From Pseudobutyrivibrio sp. UBA3626 (GTDB lineage Bacteria; Bacillota; Clostridia; Lachnospirales; Lachnospiraceae), in the NCBI GenBank assembly GCA_002373675.1, contig DFLF01000013.1, positions 230,568 through 284,334 on the forward strand: a DNA stretch of 53,767 nt, read 5' to 3'. The stretch's first letter is position 1; the number at the start of each line of letters is the position of its first letter. The position numbers and the translations under genes are program-made. This document shows, one piece after another, positions 44,773 to 53,430 of this stretch. Below the pieces are notes generated by a model. It was not told where the DNA came from. It was given only the letters and a program-made list of their open reading frames with translations, and searched no databases.

Positions 44773-46209
44773 ATGAGTGATTATTTATCTGCTAAGGAAA
44801 TAGCGGCAAAGTGGAATATTAGTTCTTGTCGCGTAACGACTTTGTGTGCGGAAGGTAGAATAGAAGGAGCAGTCAAGAACGGCAAGTGCTGGCTTATCCC
44901 TGCGGATGTGGAGAGACCGAAGGATCGTAGAATAAAAGAAGACAAAGAGAAAGATTATAGATTTACTTTTATAGATTTATTTGCCGGGATCGGTGGCTTT
45001 CATCAGGCGATGCGTTATCTTGGTGGCAAGTGTGTTATGGCTTCAGAGATAAATGAAGCTTGTGTTGAGACATATAAAGCTAATTATGATACCAAAGATA
45101 TTCGCGGAGATATAAAGAAGATCGAAGCGGAGTCGGTGCCCAAGTTTGATGTTTTGTGTGCTGGATTTCCATGTCAACCGTTTAGTAAGGCTGGATTACA
45201 GAAAGGATTTGATGATGAGGATAGAGGTAATCTGTTCTTTAACATATTAAGAATACTGGATGGGCATCCGGAAGCCAAGTTTATAATTTTGGAAAATGTC
45301 AGGAACTTGGCAGATAAAGAAGACAACTGGAATATTATAAAGACCGAATTGATGAAGAGAGATTTCTTTATCACTGAAAGACCTGTGATTCTTTCTCCTT
45401 CTAATTTTGGCTTGCCACAAATTAGGGAGAGAGTTTACATCTTGGGCATCCGCAAGGATTTGAGAAATATGAATATACTTACCAATGATTATATTCATAT
45501 TAGTGACCTTGGTCTTGAGGGAATTCAGTTTAAAGACAAATGTAAAATGGGAGATGCTTTTAAAATTTTAGAGGATAAGGTTAGTAAAGACTATGTCCTT
45601 GATCCTGAACAGGAAGAAATGATTTATGCATGGGAAGAGTTTAGGAAGGCAACTCAAATTGGAGCAATTGGCTTTCCAATTTGGATTAGAAGTTTTGGAC
45701 TTGGAATTGAGGATGAAGAAGCATTTTTGGATAGCCAGGGATTTTATGATATGCCTGAGTGGAAACAAAAATTTGTAACTAACAATAGAAGACTATATCT
45801 GAAAAATAAAGAGTTTATAGATGATTGGGTAGCACGACACGATATGCTCAATAGAATTAAACTTTACCAGAAGTTTGAATGGAACTGTGGAACAGATGTA
45901 AAAGATATTCGTGATGCCGTTATTCAAATCAGACAGTCTGGAATAAGAGCAAAAAGGCCTACCTATTATCCGGCTTTGGTCGCAATTGTAAACACACCAA
46001 TTGTTTATGATAAAAAGAGAAAACACTTTAGATTTATAACACCAAGAGAAGCTGCGAACCTGCAGAATTTTAATAAGAGATTCAAATTCCTTGGAACTGA
46101 TAGGCAGGTGTACAAACAACTCGGAAACTCTGTTAACGTTAAGATTCTCAAAATCTTAGGGAAAACACTTTTTGGATTTGCAAACGAGGGTTGGGAGGAC
46201 GTTGAATGA
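44773..46209 (+). CDS. C5-cytosine DNA methyltransferase with N-terminal HTH
   Basis: A 478-residue protein. Residues 1-60 are a helix-turn-helix of the excisionase type (YLSAKEIAAKWNISSCRV). The rest is a C5 methyltransferase: motif I FIDLFAGIGGFHQAM, motif IV FPCQPFSKAG with the catalytic Cys, motif VI ENVRNL, motif VIII QIRERVYILGI, motif X YKQLGNSVNVKIL. It would make 5-methylcytosine at an unknown site. AAGGA precedes the ATG. The stop overlaps the MORC-like start (ATGA). This is the modification arm of the cassette. Confidence 0.93.
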   Translation: MSDYLSAKEIAAKWNISSCRVTTLCAEGRIEGAVKNGKCWLIPADVERPKDRRIKEDKEKDYRFTFIDLFAGIGGFHQAMRYLGGKCVMASEINEACVETYKANYDTKDIRGDIKKIEAESVPKFDVLCAGFPCQPFSKAGLQKGFDDEDRGNLFFNILRILDGHPEAKFIILENVRNLADKEDNWNIIKTELMKRDFFITERPVILSPSNFGLPQIRERVYILGIRKDLRNMNILTNDYIHISDLGLEGIQFKDKCKMGDAFKILEDKVSKDYVLDPEQEEMIYAWEEFRKATQIGAIGFPIWIRSFGLGIEDEEAFLDSQGFYDMPEWKQKFVTNNRRLYLKNKEFIDDWVARHDMLNRIKLYQKFEWNCGTDVKDIRDAVIQIRQSGIRAKRPTYYPALVAIVNTPIVYDKKRKHFRFITPREAANLQNFNKRFKFLGTDRQVYKQLGNSVNVKILKILGKTLFGFANEGWEDVE

Positions 46210-47813
46210 GCAAAAAAATAAATATAAGACCCACAACGGGGGTTTATGCAACGTATAAAAATATCAAATATGACCCTTGGACAGCTATTGCTGAATTTGT
46301 TGATAACTCAACGCAAAGCTACTATGACAACGTAGAGAGATTGAGGGCAACGAAGTATTGGAATGGCCTTAATGTGGAAATTATATATGAAAAGAATAGT
46401 GTTACCGGAGATAAGATTATCATCCGGGATAATGCTCATGGTATGAATTTTCAGGATTTTCAGAGAGCAATTGTATTAGATAGTCCGCCAAAAAAGAGTT
46501 CGCGAAGCGAGTTTGGAATGGGGTTAAAAACAGCTGCGTGCTGGTTTGGATCAAACTGGTCAGTCGAATCAACCGAACTGGGATCAGATGTTAAATACTA
46601 TGCTGCTGTGGACGTTGAAGCATTACATAAATACAAGAACGAAGAAATTGAAGTTGAGGAAACCGCATGCAATCCTAAAGAGCATGGTACAACTGTCACT
46701 ATATGGAACTTAAATAGAATAATAACAGGGCGCCAAATTGGAAAAACGAAGGATCAACTTAGAGGCATGTATAGAGTTGATTTAAGAACAGGTGACATCA
46801 TTATAAGTTATAACGGTGAAGATCTTATGTATGAAGAGCCCAATATTTTACATGAGACTTTACCTGATGGGACTGAAAAGGAATGGAGAAAACAGATAGA
46901 TTTTGATATCCCGTATAAAGAAGGTTCACTTAATGTTAATGGGTTTGTTGCTATAAGAGAAACAGCAAGCACTTCAGCTGCCGGGTTCGCTTTGATAAGG
47001 CGAGGAAGAGTTATTATTGGGGGATATGAAAATGCATATCGTCCAGAGGAAATATTTGAGAAACCGAACTCTTTTATTTATCAAAGACTTTTTGGAGAAC
47101 TAAACCTTGACGAATGGCCGGTCACTCAGACAAAAGATGCGTTTGATTGGTATAGCGGGCTAGAAGATGAACTGATTGAAAAACTCAACGAGGTATGTGC
47201 TGACTATAAGAAAAAAGCAAAAGAATACCGAGTAGGAAAAAAGGTATCAATAGATGACACTACAGAGAATCTTGTTAACACATTTGCACAAGCAGGTGTG
47301 ATATTAAATCCAGAAGTGAAACCTATGGATTCCGATCCTGTTGAAGTGGACGATAGTCCGGAACCAGAAGATGATGTAGACATTTTTGATGATGATTCTC
47401 ATGCTTCCGATCCAGTACTGGATGAAAAACCAGCGAACCCTACCGAGAATCTTGAGAGTAGGAGCAACGATATTATTGTTGAAGGTCCAATTGGTAAATC
47501 CATTACATTTGATATGCTTGGAGAAACCTATAAACTCAATTTGATTCTGGAAAAAGATGATGAAAAAAAGAATTGGCTAAATATTACTAAACTATCTGGA
47601 AACGAGTATCAGGTAAACTGGAATATTCGACATTCATTTTTTAAGCCGTATATTGATGAACCTAATTTCTTGGCAATTATGGAGCAATTTGTTTTCGCTT
47701 TGGCGGTAACAGAAATTGAAATAACACAAACAAGTGTAGACGGGATGGTAAATGCAAGCGCAGTAAGAATGAAGATGAATGACATCCTGAAGAACCTAAT
47801 AAAGGGGGTCTAA
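46206..47813 (+). CDS. MORC/MutL-like GHKL ATPase
   Basis: A 535-residue protein with an N-terminal GHKL ATPase: N-box IAEFVDNSTQSYYDN near residue 28, IIIRDNAHGM (G1), GMGLKTAACWFG (G2). This and a following S5-like domain match the bacterial MORC-type group that is known to sit with restriction-modification genes. The region near 370-410 is acidic and low-complexity, then a last domain follows. It shares an ATGA overlap with the methyltransferase. It may clamp or bridge DNA, gating the nucleases. Confidence 0.85.
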   Translation: MSKKINIRPTTGVYATYKNIKYDPWTAIAEFVDNSTQSYYDNVERLRATKYWNGLNVEIIYEKNSVTGDKIIIRDNAHGMNFQDFQRAIVLDSPPKKSSRSEFGMGLKTAACWFGSNWSVESTELGSDVKYYAAVDVEALHKYKNEEIEVEETACNPKEHGTTVTIWNLNRIITGRQIGKTKDQLRGMYRVDLRTGDIIISYNGEDLMYEEPNILHETLPDGTEKEWRKQIDFDIPYKEGSLNVNGFVAIRETASTSAAGFALIRRGRVIIGGYENAYRPEEIFEKPNSFIYQRLFGELNLDEWPVTQTKDAFDWYSGLEDELIEKLNEVCADYKKKAKEYRVGKKVSIDDTTENLVNTFAQAGVILNPEVKPMDSDPVEVDDSPEPEDDVDIFDDDSHASDPVLDEKPANPTENLESRSNDIIVEGPIGKSITFDMLGETYKLNLILEKDDEKKNWLNITKLSGNEYQVNWNIRHSFFKPYIDEPNFLAIMEQFVFALAVTEIEITQTSVDGMVNASAVRMKMNDILKNLIKGV

Positions 47814-47817
47814 AACA

Positions 47818-49977
47818 GTGGATAATTCCAAGGTCACTATGGATTACAAAAGTCATGGAGATGATGTATGGCTGGTAGAAACATCTGGTAAATATGTAAC
47901 AGCCATAAAAGACTATCTGATTGGAGATGGAATACCAGAACCCGGAGCTGATAAGATTATACAAAACGCAGCTGCGGTTTTAGGGTACTGCCCTAAACCT
48001 GGCGATGAGAAGGATAGTCAGGGAACAGGAATAGTTATAGGCAAAGTACAAAGTGGTAAAACTTCTAATTTTATTGCCTTAACAGCATTGGCTTTTGACA
48101 ATGGGTACACTCATGTTGTTGTTTTTGGAGGAACCAAAAATATTCTTGTATCCCAAAATAGTGATCGAATCAAGGAATACTTTGCTGCAACGTCCAGTGT
48201 CATTGTTTTGAATACGACAGACCATAAAAGTCAGTTAAATGCAAAAACCATAGAGAAGTTTATAGAAATGGGCAAAAAAATAATCATAGTTGCCCTTAAA
48301 TCAAGTGGACAGATTTCATATATAAGAGATAATGTTTTTGATGATGATGTGGTAAGATCCTATCCGACTTTGATTATCGATGATGAAGGGGATGAAGCTT
48401 CGCTAAATACCTTGGTGAAGAAGGGGAAAAAGAGTTCAACATATAAAGCCATCGAGAGTTTAAAATACATCCTTCCGAAGCACTGTTTTGTGTCAGTGAC
48501 TGCCACACCCCAGGCCAACATACTGATTGATACGATGGATCAGTTATCTCCAGATTTTGGAGTACTTGTTGATCCTGGAAAAGGATACTGTGGCCTTGAT
48601 GTTTTTCATTCACCGGATTCTAAGTATACAGTAGAAATACCAGATGATGAGGGATCGTTGCTTGACGCAGGTGTTCCTGCTTCGTTTTATACTGCGCTAT
48701 CAATGTTTTTTGTTGCATGCGGGATTTTTGAAGCGAGAGGTAGGAAAGAAGGAGATAAACTCTCCATGCTTGTACATCCAAGCCAAAAGAAAGTGGACCA
48801 TCATTTGGTCAAAAACAAAATCGATACAATCGTTGAATCATGGAAAGACCTAGCGGCAAATAAAGATGATATAGGCTATGCCCAACTGGGGAATCGATTA
48901 AAAAGTGCATATGATAGATACATAAGCGACGGTACTCAAGAAGTCCCAGATTTTAATACAGTAGAGGATAAAGCACTTTTGGCTATTCAATACTGTGGTT
49001 TGCATATTGTTAATGGGGATAGTGTACCGAATGGTGCGGATGATTTTTATGATTTTAATATATACGTCGGTGGAGCCATGTTAGGTAGAGGTATTACGTT
49101 AAAGGGATTGGCCATAACGTATATCATTAGGACTTCAAAGGGCGTTTCTAATGTTGACACTGTACAGCAAAGAGCAAGATGGTTTGGATATAAAACAAAA
49201 TATTTAGATCTTTGTAGAATATATGCTGTTAAGAAGATAATTAGAGAATTCAGGGATATTCGGGAACATGAGGAAGATTTATGGCAGACAGTTCGAGACG
49301 CAAATCTTGAAGGAACACATTTTAAAGATATAGCGAGGATATTCCTTTTGTCAGATGGATTAAATATGACACGCAAGTCAGTTGCTGAAACTGAAAGGGG
49401 TGTATTTAAGCCGTGGAATGAGCAGAGAGTATTCCAGAATAGTACGGAGTATGCGAGTAGCAATCGAACTATAATAAGGCAATTTAAAGAGAAACATGAG
49501 GCAGAATTAGATGTGAAGACCTTTGGAACAGGTGCTCCGTTTAGCATATTACCAAATTTTAGTTATACTGAGGTGGTTGCAGAACTTGTTGATAAACTAC
49601 TCTTTCCGGCTGAATCGAAACTAAATAAAGAGTTCTTCCATAAGGTGGCAAGGCTGATGGAAAAGAAAGGAATTGACGGACGAGTGGATGTTATCTGGAT
49701 GCGAGATCATGTTGATTCAGAAGGCAATGAAGATACTTCACTTCATAAAATCATTGATAATGCAATTCCGAATTACATGGTAGGTCGTAGACCACAAGAT
49801 AATAACAAGCCTGTTACTTATAAAGGTGATAAATACCAGTTTGTCAAAGTTGATACTATGCAATTGCAGATACATAACATCCAAGATGAAATAACAGGAC
49901 TAATTAGTCCGGCAGTTGCGCTATACATTCCGAAGACATATATCGAGAAACTAACAAATCTGGTAATTAGAAGCTAG
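47818..49977 (+). CDS. Z1-domain SF2-type helicase/ATPase
   Basis: A 719-residue protein. Walker A GKVQSGKTSNF near residue 76, DEAD-like box LIIDDEGDEASL near residue 185, VSVTATPQANIL (motif III type), and later LGRGITLKGL and QQRARWFGYK (motifs V and VI type, in the Z1 region near residues 390-560). Z1 proteins are known partners of the MORC-like ATPases in restriction-modification loci. GTG start at 47818 with AGGGGG upstream. It would translocate on DNA. Confidence 0.88.
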   Translation: MDNSKVTMDYKSHGDDVWLVETSGKYVTAIKDYLIGDGIPEPGADKIIQNAAAVLGYCPKPGDEKDSQGTGIVIGKVQSGKTSNFIALTALAFDNGYTHVVVFGGTKNILVSQNSDRIKEYFAATSSVIVLNTTDHKSQLNAKTIEKFIEMGKKIIIVALKSSGQISYIRDNVFDDDVVRSYPTLIIDDEGDEASLNTLVKKGKKSSTYKAIESLKYILPKHCFVSVTATPQANILIDTMDQLSPDFGVLVDPGKGYCGLDVFHSPDSKYTVEIPDDEGSLLDAGVPASFYTALSMFFVACGIFEARGRKEGDKLSMLVHPSQKKVDHHLVKNKIDTIVESWKDLAANKDDIGYAQLGNRLKSAYDRYISDGTQEVPDFNTVEDKALLAIQYCGLHIVNGDSVPNGADDFYDFNIYVGGAMLGRGITLKGLAITYIIRTSKGVSNVDTVQQRARWFGYKTKYLDLCRIYAVKKIIREFRDIREHEEDLWQTVRDANLEGTHFKDIARIFLLSDGLNMTRKSVAETERGVFKPWNEQRVFQNSTEYASSNRTIIRQFKEKHEAELDVKTFGTGAPFSILPNFSYTEVVAELVDKLLFPAESKLNKEFFHKVARLMEKKGIDGRVDVIWMRDHVDSEGNEDTSLHKIIDNAIPNYMVGRRPQDNNKPVTYKGDKYQFVKVDTMQLQIHNIQDEITGLISPAVALYIPKTYIEKLTNLVIRS

Positions 49978-49994
49978 AGGAAGGAGGAGCGCAT

Positions 49995-50966
49995 ATGGAT
50001 ATCTTGCAAGCCTATCACGAAGCTTTTGATAAAGAAGATGGTGGTCATGATTTTACCCTTATCAAGTATCTTGAAAAACTATTTGTTGGCAAAGATGCCG
50101 AGGGAAATGTTGCTGCTGTCATAATTTCAAACAGGCCTAACCGTAAACCATTAAGGCAAAAAACGAAACTTTTAAGTGTTGAATGCAATTCTGCTGTTGA
50201 GTATTACTTGGATGATGAGAAGTACAGTGATGTGGTACATATTATCAGGTGCTATGCCCAGAGCGATAAGGAAAAAGAAATCTTTATTGAACTGACTCCT
50301 CTATTTGGTCAAGCAAGTGAGGATTTTGATCAGGAAGCATCCATTCTCGAAACAGTGGCAATTCTATCGTCCTTTTTTGCGGACAAGAGAGAACCGTCCT
50401 TGACAGAACTGGAGGGGCTGTTTGCTGAATTATATACTATTTGGGATTATAACAGTCAACTAGATTTGAAGAGGTATTGGCAGTCGGAAGACCGAATGAA
50501 GTTCGATTTTTCTATTTCCGAAAAAGATAAAATTGAAATTAAGTCGACGTTGAAGTCTGAAAGACGACATCACTTTAGACATGAGCAACTCCTGGGGGAC
50601 TATTTCTCGATATATGTTATTTCTTATATGATGAGAAAAGATGACGAGGGACTTTCACTGTATGACTTGATTGACAAGACAAGGCCATACCTGATCGATG
50701 AACCAAAGAAAATGCTTATTGTAGATAGGTACATAAAGAATACTTCGGTCGAGACATTAAAAGCTACTCGTTTTAATGAGTATTATATGCGACTTAACAG
50801 GAAAATTTATAAAGCAGACAATATACCCAAGTTTAGTGAAATGACTCCATCCGGAGTGTCAAATGCGGAATATGATTGCTTGTTGGATAATGTTGAACCT
50901 GTTGAAGAAGAGGAGTTTATAGAGAATGTATCAAGTATTATAGATTCGTATGAAAAGCAGGAATAA
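49995..50966 (+). CDS. PD-(D/E)XK motif protein (DUF4420-like)
   Basis: A 323-residue protein annotated in similar loci as a PD-(D/E)XK motif protein. The likely active site is KFDFSISEKDKIEIKST near residue 175, with Asp/Glu and the E-x-K pair. The N-terminal half (DILQAYHEAFDKEDGG) is helical. AGGAAGGAGG precedes the ATG. It is the fourth gene of the cassette and the probable cutting subunit for the Z1/MORC pair. Confidence 0.8.
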   Translation: MDILQAYHEAFDKEDGGHDFTLIKYLEKLFVGKDAEGNVAAVIISNRPNRKPLRQKTKLLSVECNSAVEYYLDDEKYSDVVHIIRCYAQSDKEKEIFIELTPLFGQASEDFDQEASILETVAILSSFFADKREPSLTELEGLFAELYTIWDYNSQLDLKRYWQSEDRMKFDFSISEKDKIEIKSTLKSERRHHFRHEQLLGDYFSIYVISYMMRKDDEGLSLYDLIDKTRPYLIDEPKKMLIVDRYIKNTSVETLKATRFNEYYMRLNRKIYKADNIPKFSEMTPSGVSNAEYDCLLDNVEPVEEEEFIENVSSIIDSYEKQE

Positions 50967-50983
50967 AAGGTCTGGTGGTTTCA

Positions 50984-52228
50984 ATGGACAATTACTCATT
51001 TGAGGTCTTTGATAAAGTTGATGTTAAAGATCGCTCAAACTGGCATCTATACGTGGATGCTGTTTATAAAGCTGATCCCCATAAGAAGAACATGTCTGCG
51101 GAAGTCTTATCGAAATTATTAGGCGTCAAGAATCAAGGCGGATTCAGATATAGGGGAAAGACAGAATGCCCAGATCTTGTCGTTATTTTTTCGACGGGCG
51201 AGGATGTTTATTGGCAAGATGAACTGGATAATAGTTTGGGACTTTTTTTGTATTATGGAGACAATAAAACTCCAGGAAAGGACCTTCATGAAACCAATCT
51301 ACATGGTAATGAAATCTTAAGATATATTTTCGGCTTGGCAGCTTCCGATAATATCGAAGATAGAAAAAAGATTCCTCCTGTACTTGTTTTTAAAAAGGTC
51401 GGTGGACGAGATGTGAAGTTCCTTGGATTGGCAGTTCCTGGAATTAAGGGAAAGCCAAAGAAAGACTGGCTTACAGCTGTATGGGGCTGCAATAAAGAAG
51501 GAGATAGGTTCCAGAACTATAAAGTCTTTTTTACAATATTAAATACGTCATCAGGTTGTGATGCAGAGGATGGTTTTGGAATCAACCTTGCATGGCTTGA
51601 TGATATTGAAAAGGGTGAGGCAATTTTGAGCCCATATGCCCCTAATGAATGGAAGAGATACATTCGATTAAAGGCATATGCATCTTTGATAGCAAAGCAG
51701 GAAAAATTTGTTAAGAGTAAATCTGAGCAGTTGCCAGATGACAAATTGAAAAAGAAAATGCTCCAGGATATCCATGATTATTTTATAAAAAAGGACCGTG
51801 GATATAGCTTTGAAAAATTCGCAGCGGATATAATTATGTATATGGATGATGCTGTAGTTAGTATAGATACTACAAGACCGTTTAAAGATGGTGGCTTTGA
51901 TGCTGAAGGACGTTACAAGATTTTCAAGCATGTCGAGAATTCGATTTGTGTAGATTTCTATGTTCAGGCGAAGTGTTACTCAATGGATACGGCAGTAAGA
52001 GTGCCGGACACAGCAAGACTGATTTCCAGGATAAAAGATAGGCAATTTGGAATCATGATTACTACATCATATATTGCTGATCAGGCATACAAAGAAGTAA
52101 TAGAAGATAGACATCCTATCGTGTTTATAAACGGACGTGACATTATAGAGTTTGTCTTTAATGAACTGGAACTGAGATCTGAAGAGGACTTATTAGCCTG
52201 GCTTGAAAATAATTACAATAATTTGTAA
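50984..52228 (+). CDS. Mrr-type restriction endonuclease with AspBHI-like N-terminus
   Basis: A 414-residue protein. The N-terminal 190 residues resemble the AspBHI-type DNA-recognition domain (GVKNQGGFRYRG, then DNKTPGKDLHETNLHGNE), which in its family reads modified cytosine. The C-terminus is an Mrr-like PD-(D/E)XK nuclease: GGFDAEG with the Asp near residue 305 and QAK near residue 330. GGTGG fits the ATG at 50984; a GTG at 50975 is possible. It is the fifth gene of the cassette. If it reads methylated DNA, it must avoid sites of the partner methylase. Confidence 0.78.
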   Translation: MDNYSFEVFDKVDVKDRSNWHLYVDAVYKADPHKKNMSAEVLSKLLGVKNQGGFRYRGKTECPDLVVIFSTGEDVYWQDELDNSLGLFLYYGDNKTPGKDLHETNLHGNEILRYIFGLAASDNIEDRKKIPPVLVFKKVGGRDVKFLGLAVPGIKGKPKKDWLTAVWGCNKEGDRFQNYKVFFTILNTSSGCDAEDGFGINLAWLDDIEKGEAILSPYAPNEWKRYIRLKAYASLIAKQEKFVKSKSEQLPDDKLKKKMLQDIHDYFIKKDRGYSFEKFAADIIMYMDDAVVSIDTTRPFKDGGFDAEGRYKIFKHVENSICVDFYVQAKCYSMDTAVRVPDTARLISRIKDRQFGIMITTSYIADQAYKEVIEDRHPIVFINGRDIIEFVFNELELRSEEDLLAWLENNYNNL

Positions 52229-52249
52229 ACAGATCTGTGAGGATAGGTA

Positions 52250-52759
52250 ATGGACCATATAGTATTCAACAAAGAAAAGATGGATGGAATTCGTAATAAG
52301 GTACAGCAGTTGATTGGGATTGTATCTGATTTTGAAGAGGATTTTCCAGGGAGGCATTTTACATTGGATGGCCATCTTGTTGGAAGCATTGGAGAAGTGC
52401 TGGCTGCATACTATTATGGTATTGAGTTATATAAAGCGTCAACCGAAGTTCATGATGGTGTTGTTGATGGACGGAAGGTGCAAATAAAGATCACACAACA
52501 AGATGATATTGTAATCAACGAAGAACCTGAATATCTCTTGGTTTTGTACTTAACAAAGAAAGGCGATGTTTACGAGATTTATAACGGTCCAGGTTTTGAT
52601 CCATGGAATTCCGCTAGTAAAAAGGATAGTCATAATAACCGACATATGAGGGTCAATAAACTGATGGAGTTGGATGCTCAGGTTATTCAAAAAAATAGGA
52701 TTGCTACGAAAAATCCAATTGAGAAGATGAAGAAAGAGTACAAAAACAAGCGAAAATAA
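52250..52759 (+). CDS. small nuclease-like protein (DUF6998-like)
   Basis: A 169-residue protein. HLVGSIGEVLAAYYYGIEL near residue 42 and VVDGRKVQIKITQQDDI near residue 74 form an E...D...QxK set like a small PD-(D/E)XK fold. From memory it resembles the DUF6998 family. GAGGATAGG precedes the ATG. It is the last gene of the cassette, 21 bases after the Mrr-type gene; a Lys-rich tail may bind DNA. Confidence 0.68.
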   Translation: MDHIVFNKEKMDGIRNKVQQLIGIVSDFEEDFPGRHFTLDGHLVGSIGEVLAAYYYGIELYKASTEVHDGVVDGRKVQIKITQQDDIVINEEPEYLLVLYLTKKGDVYEIYNGPGFDPWNSASKKDSHNNRHMRVNKLMELDAQVIQKNRIATKNPIEKMKKEYKNKRK

Positions 52760-52802
52760 GCTGGTATTTTTAACGGACACTTTCTTTGGTAATGTATAGT
52801 CA
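52757..52802 (+). promoter_or_regulatory. 46-bp repeat B (copy of repeat A)
   Basis: TTTTTA (52767-52772), a 17-base spacer, then TAATGT (52790-52795) and a TATAGT at 52795. Alignment with repeat A at 44140 gives 32 of 46 the same, with GCTGG, TTTTTAA, GGACAC and GTCAG kept. The palindrome of repeat A is degenerate here. It lies 47 bases before the HIRAN gene and probably drives it. Confidence 0.55.
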
Positions 52803-52848
52803 GATGAAACTCAGTGACTGGCATACATTCAGAAGGAGGTGTTTTCTT

Positions 52849-53187
52849 ATGTCAGAGATTTATTTCACGATTGCCGGGACAAATCACCACCACGGGCAGG
52901 AGTTCATTGAGCTGGATATGCCGGTGAAGCTTATCAAGGAACTGGACAACGAGGTTGACAGCGAAGCCATCAAGGTAGAGGTGCGTGGAATTGGTCAGAT
53001 CGGATATGTAGCCAACAGCCCTTATACCGTTTTGGGTGAGATCATGAGTGCCGGTCGTCTTTATGACAAGATTGGAGACGAGGCTACGGGCAAGGTTCTG
53101 TATGTTCTTCCGCGAGGTGTTCTCTGCGTTCTTAACCAAGAATCTGTGCAGCCCGAAAGGAGATGGGCTATTCCCAGGAGGAAATGA
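52849..53187 (+). CDS. HIRAN-domain protein
   Basis: A 112-residue protein that is a single HIRAN domain: IYFTIAGTNHHHGQEFIEL, then the central DSEAIKV, then GQIGYVANSPYTV. HIRAN domains bind damaged DNA ends or stalled forks. AGAAGGAGGTG at 52831-52841 puts the start at 52849, not at the upstream in-frame codon at 52786. Its DNA is GC-richer than the cassette before it, like the WYL gene. The stop overlaps a 27-residue ORF by 4 bases. Confidence 0.88.
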   Translation: MSEIYFTIAGTNHHHGQEFIELDMPVKLIKELDNEVDSEAIKVEVRGIGQIGYVANSPYTVLGEIMSAGRLYDKIGDEATGKVLYVLPRGVLCVLNQESVQPERRWAIPRRK

Positions 53188-53267
53188 ATGAACTGATGGA
53201 AAATATCAAATCGCCCGAAATGCGGAGGCTTGCATTGAAACAGCTAAGGTGCGTTGCAGAGGTATGA
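53184..53267 (+). CDS. possible 27-residue microprotein
   Basis: ATGA overlaps the HIRAN stop, with AGGAGG two bases before it; an ATG at 53196 is the alternative start. The peptide begins MNELMENIKSPEMRRLALKQ and ends with LRCVAEV. It is helical and charged. No family is recognised; it may be chance, but the overlap and RBS argue for coupling. Confidence 0.35.
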   Translation: MNELMENIKSPEMRRLALKQLRCVAEV

Positions 53268-53332
53268 TATCAGGCGATATTATTGACCAAGTGTAAATTA
53301 AGTGTTTTTGAGACCGAAATAACAGCAAATTC

Positions 53333-53349
53333 GTCGAAAATAATTCGAC
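53333..53349. repeat. inverted repeat GTCGAA/TTCGAC
   Basis: GTCGAA (53333-53338), AATAA, TTCGAC (53344-53349), a perfect 6-bp stem in the gap before the last gene. Nearby GAGACCGAAATAACAGCAAATT resembles the lysS-flanking sequence at 36086-36108 in part (shared ACAGCAAATT). It could be an operator or a junction scar. Confidence 0.4.
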
Positions 53350-53365
53350 TAAAACAGAAATCTGG

Positions 53366-53393
53366 TTTGCATGAGAAATTTTTGTGTTATACT
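53366..53393 (+). promoter_or_regulatory. promoter of the second AbiLi-like gene
   Basis: TTTGCA (53366-53371), 16-base spacer, TATACT (53388-53393) with an extended TGT. The layout matches the promoter before the first AbiL pair (16-base spacer, extended -10). Confidence 0.65.
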
Positions 53394-53430
53394 ACAAGAG
53401 TGATGGTAGATACGTGAAAGGAGATTACAG

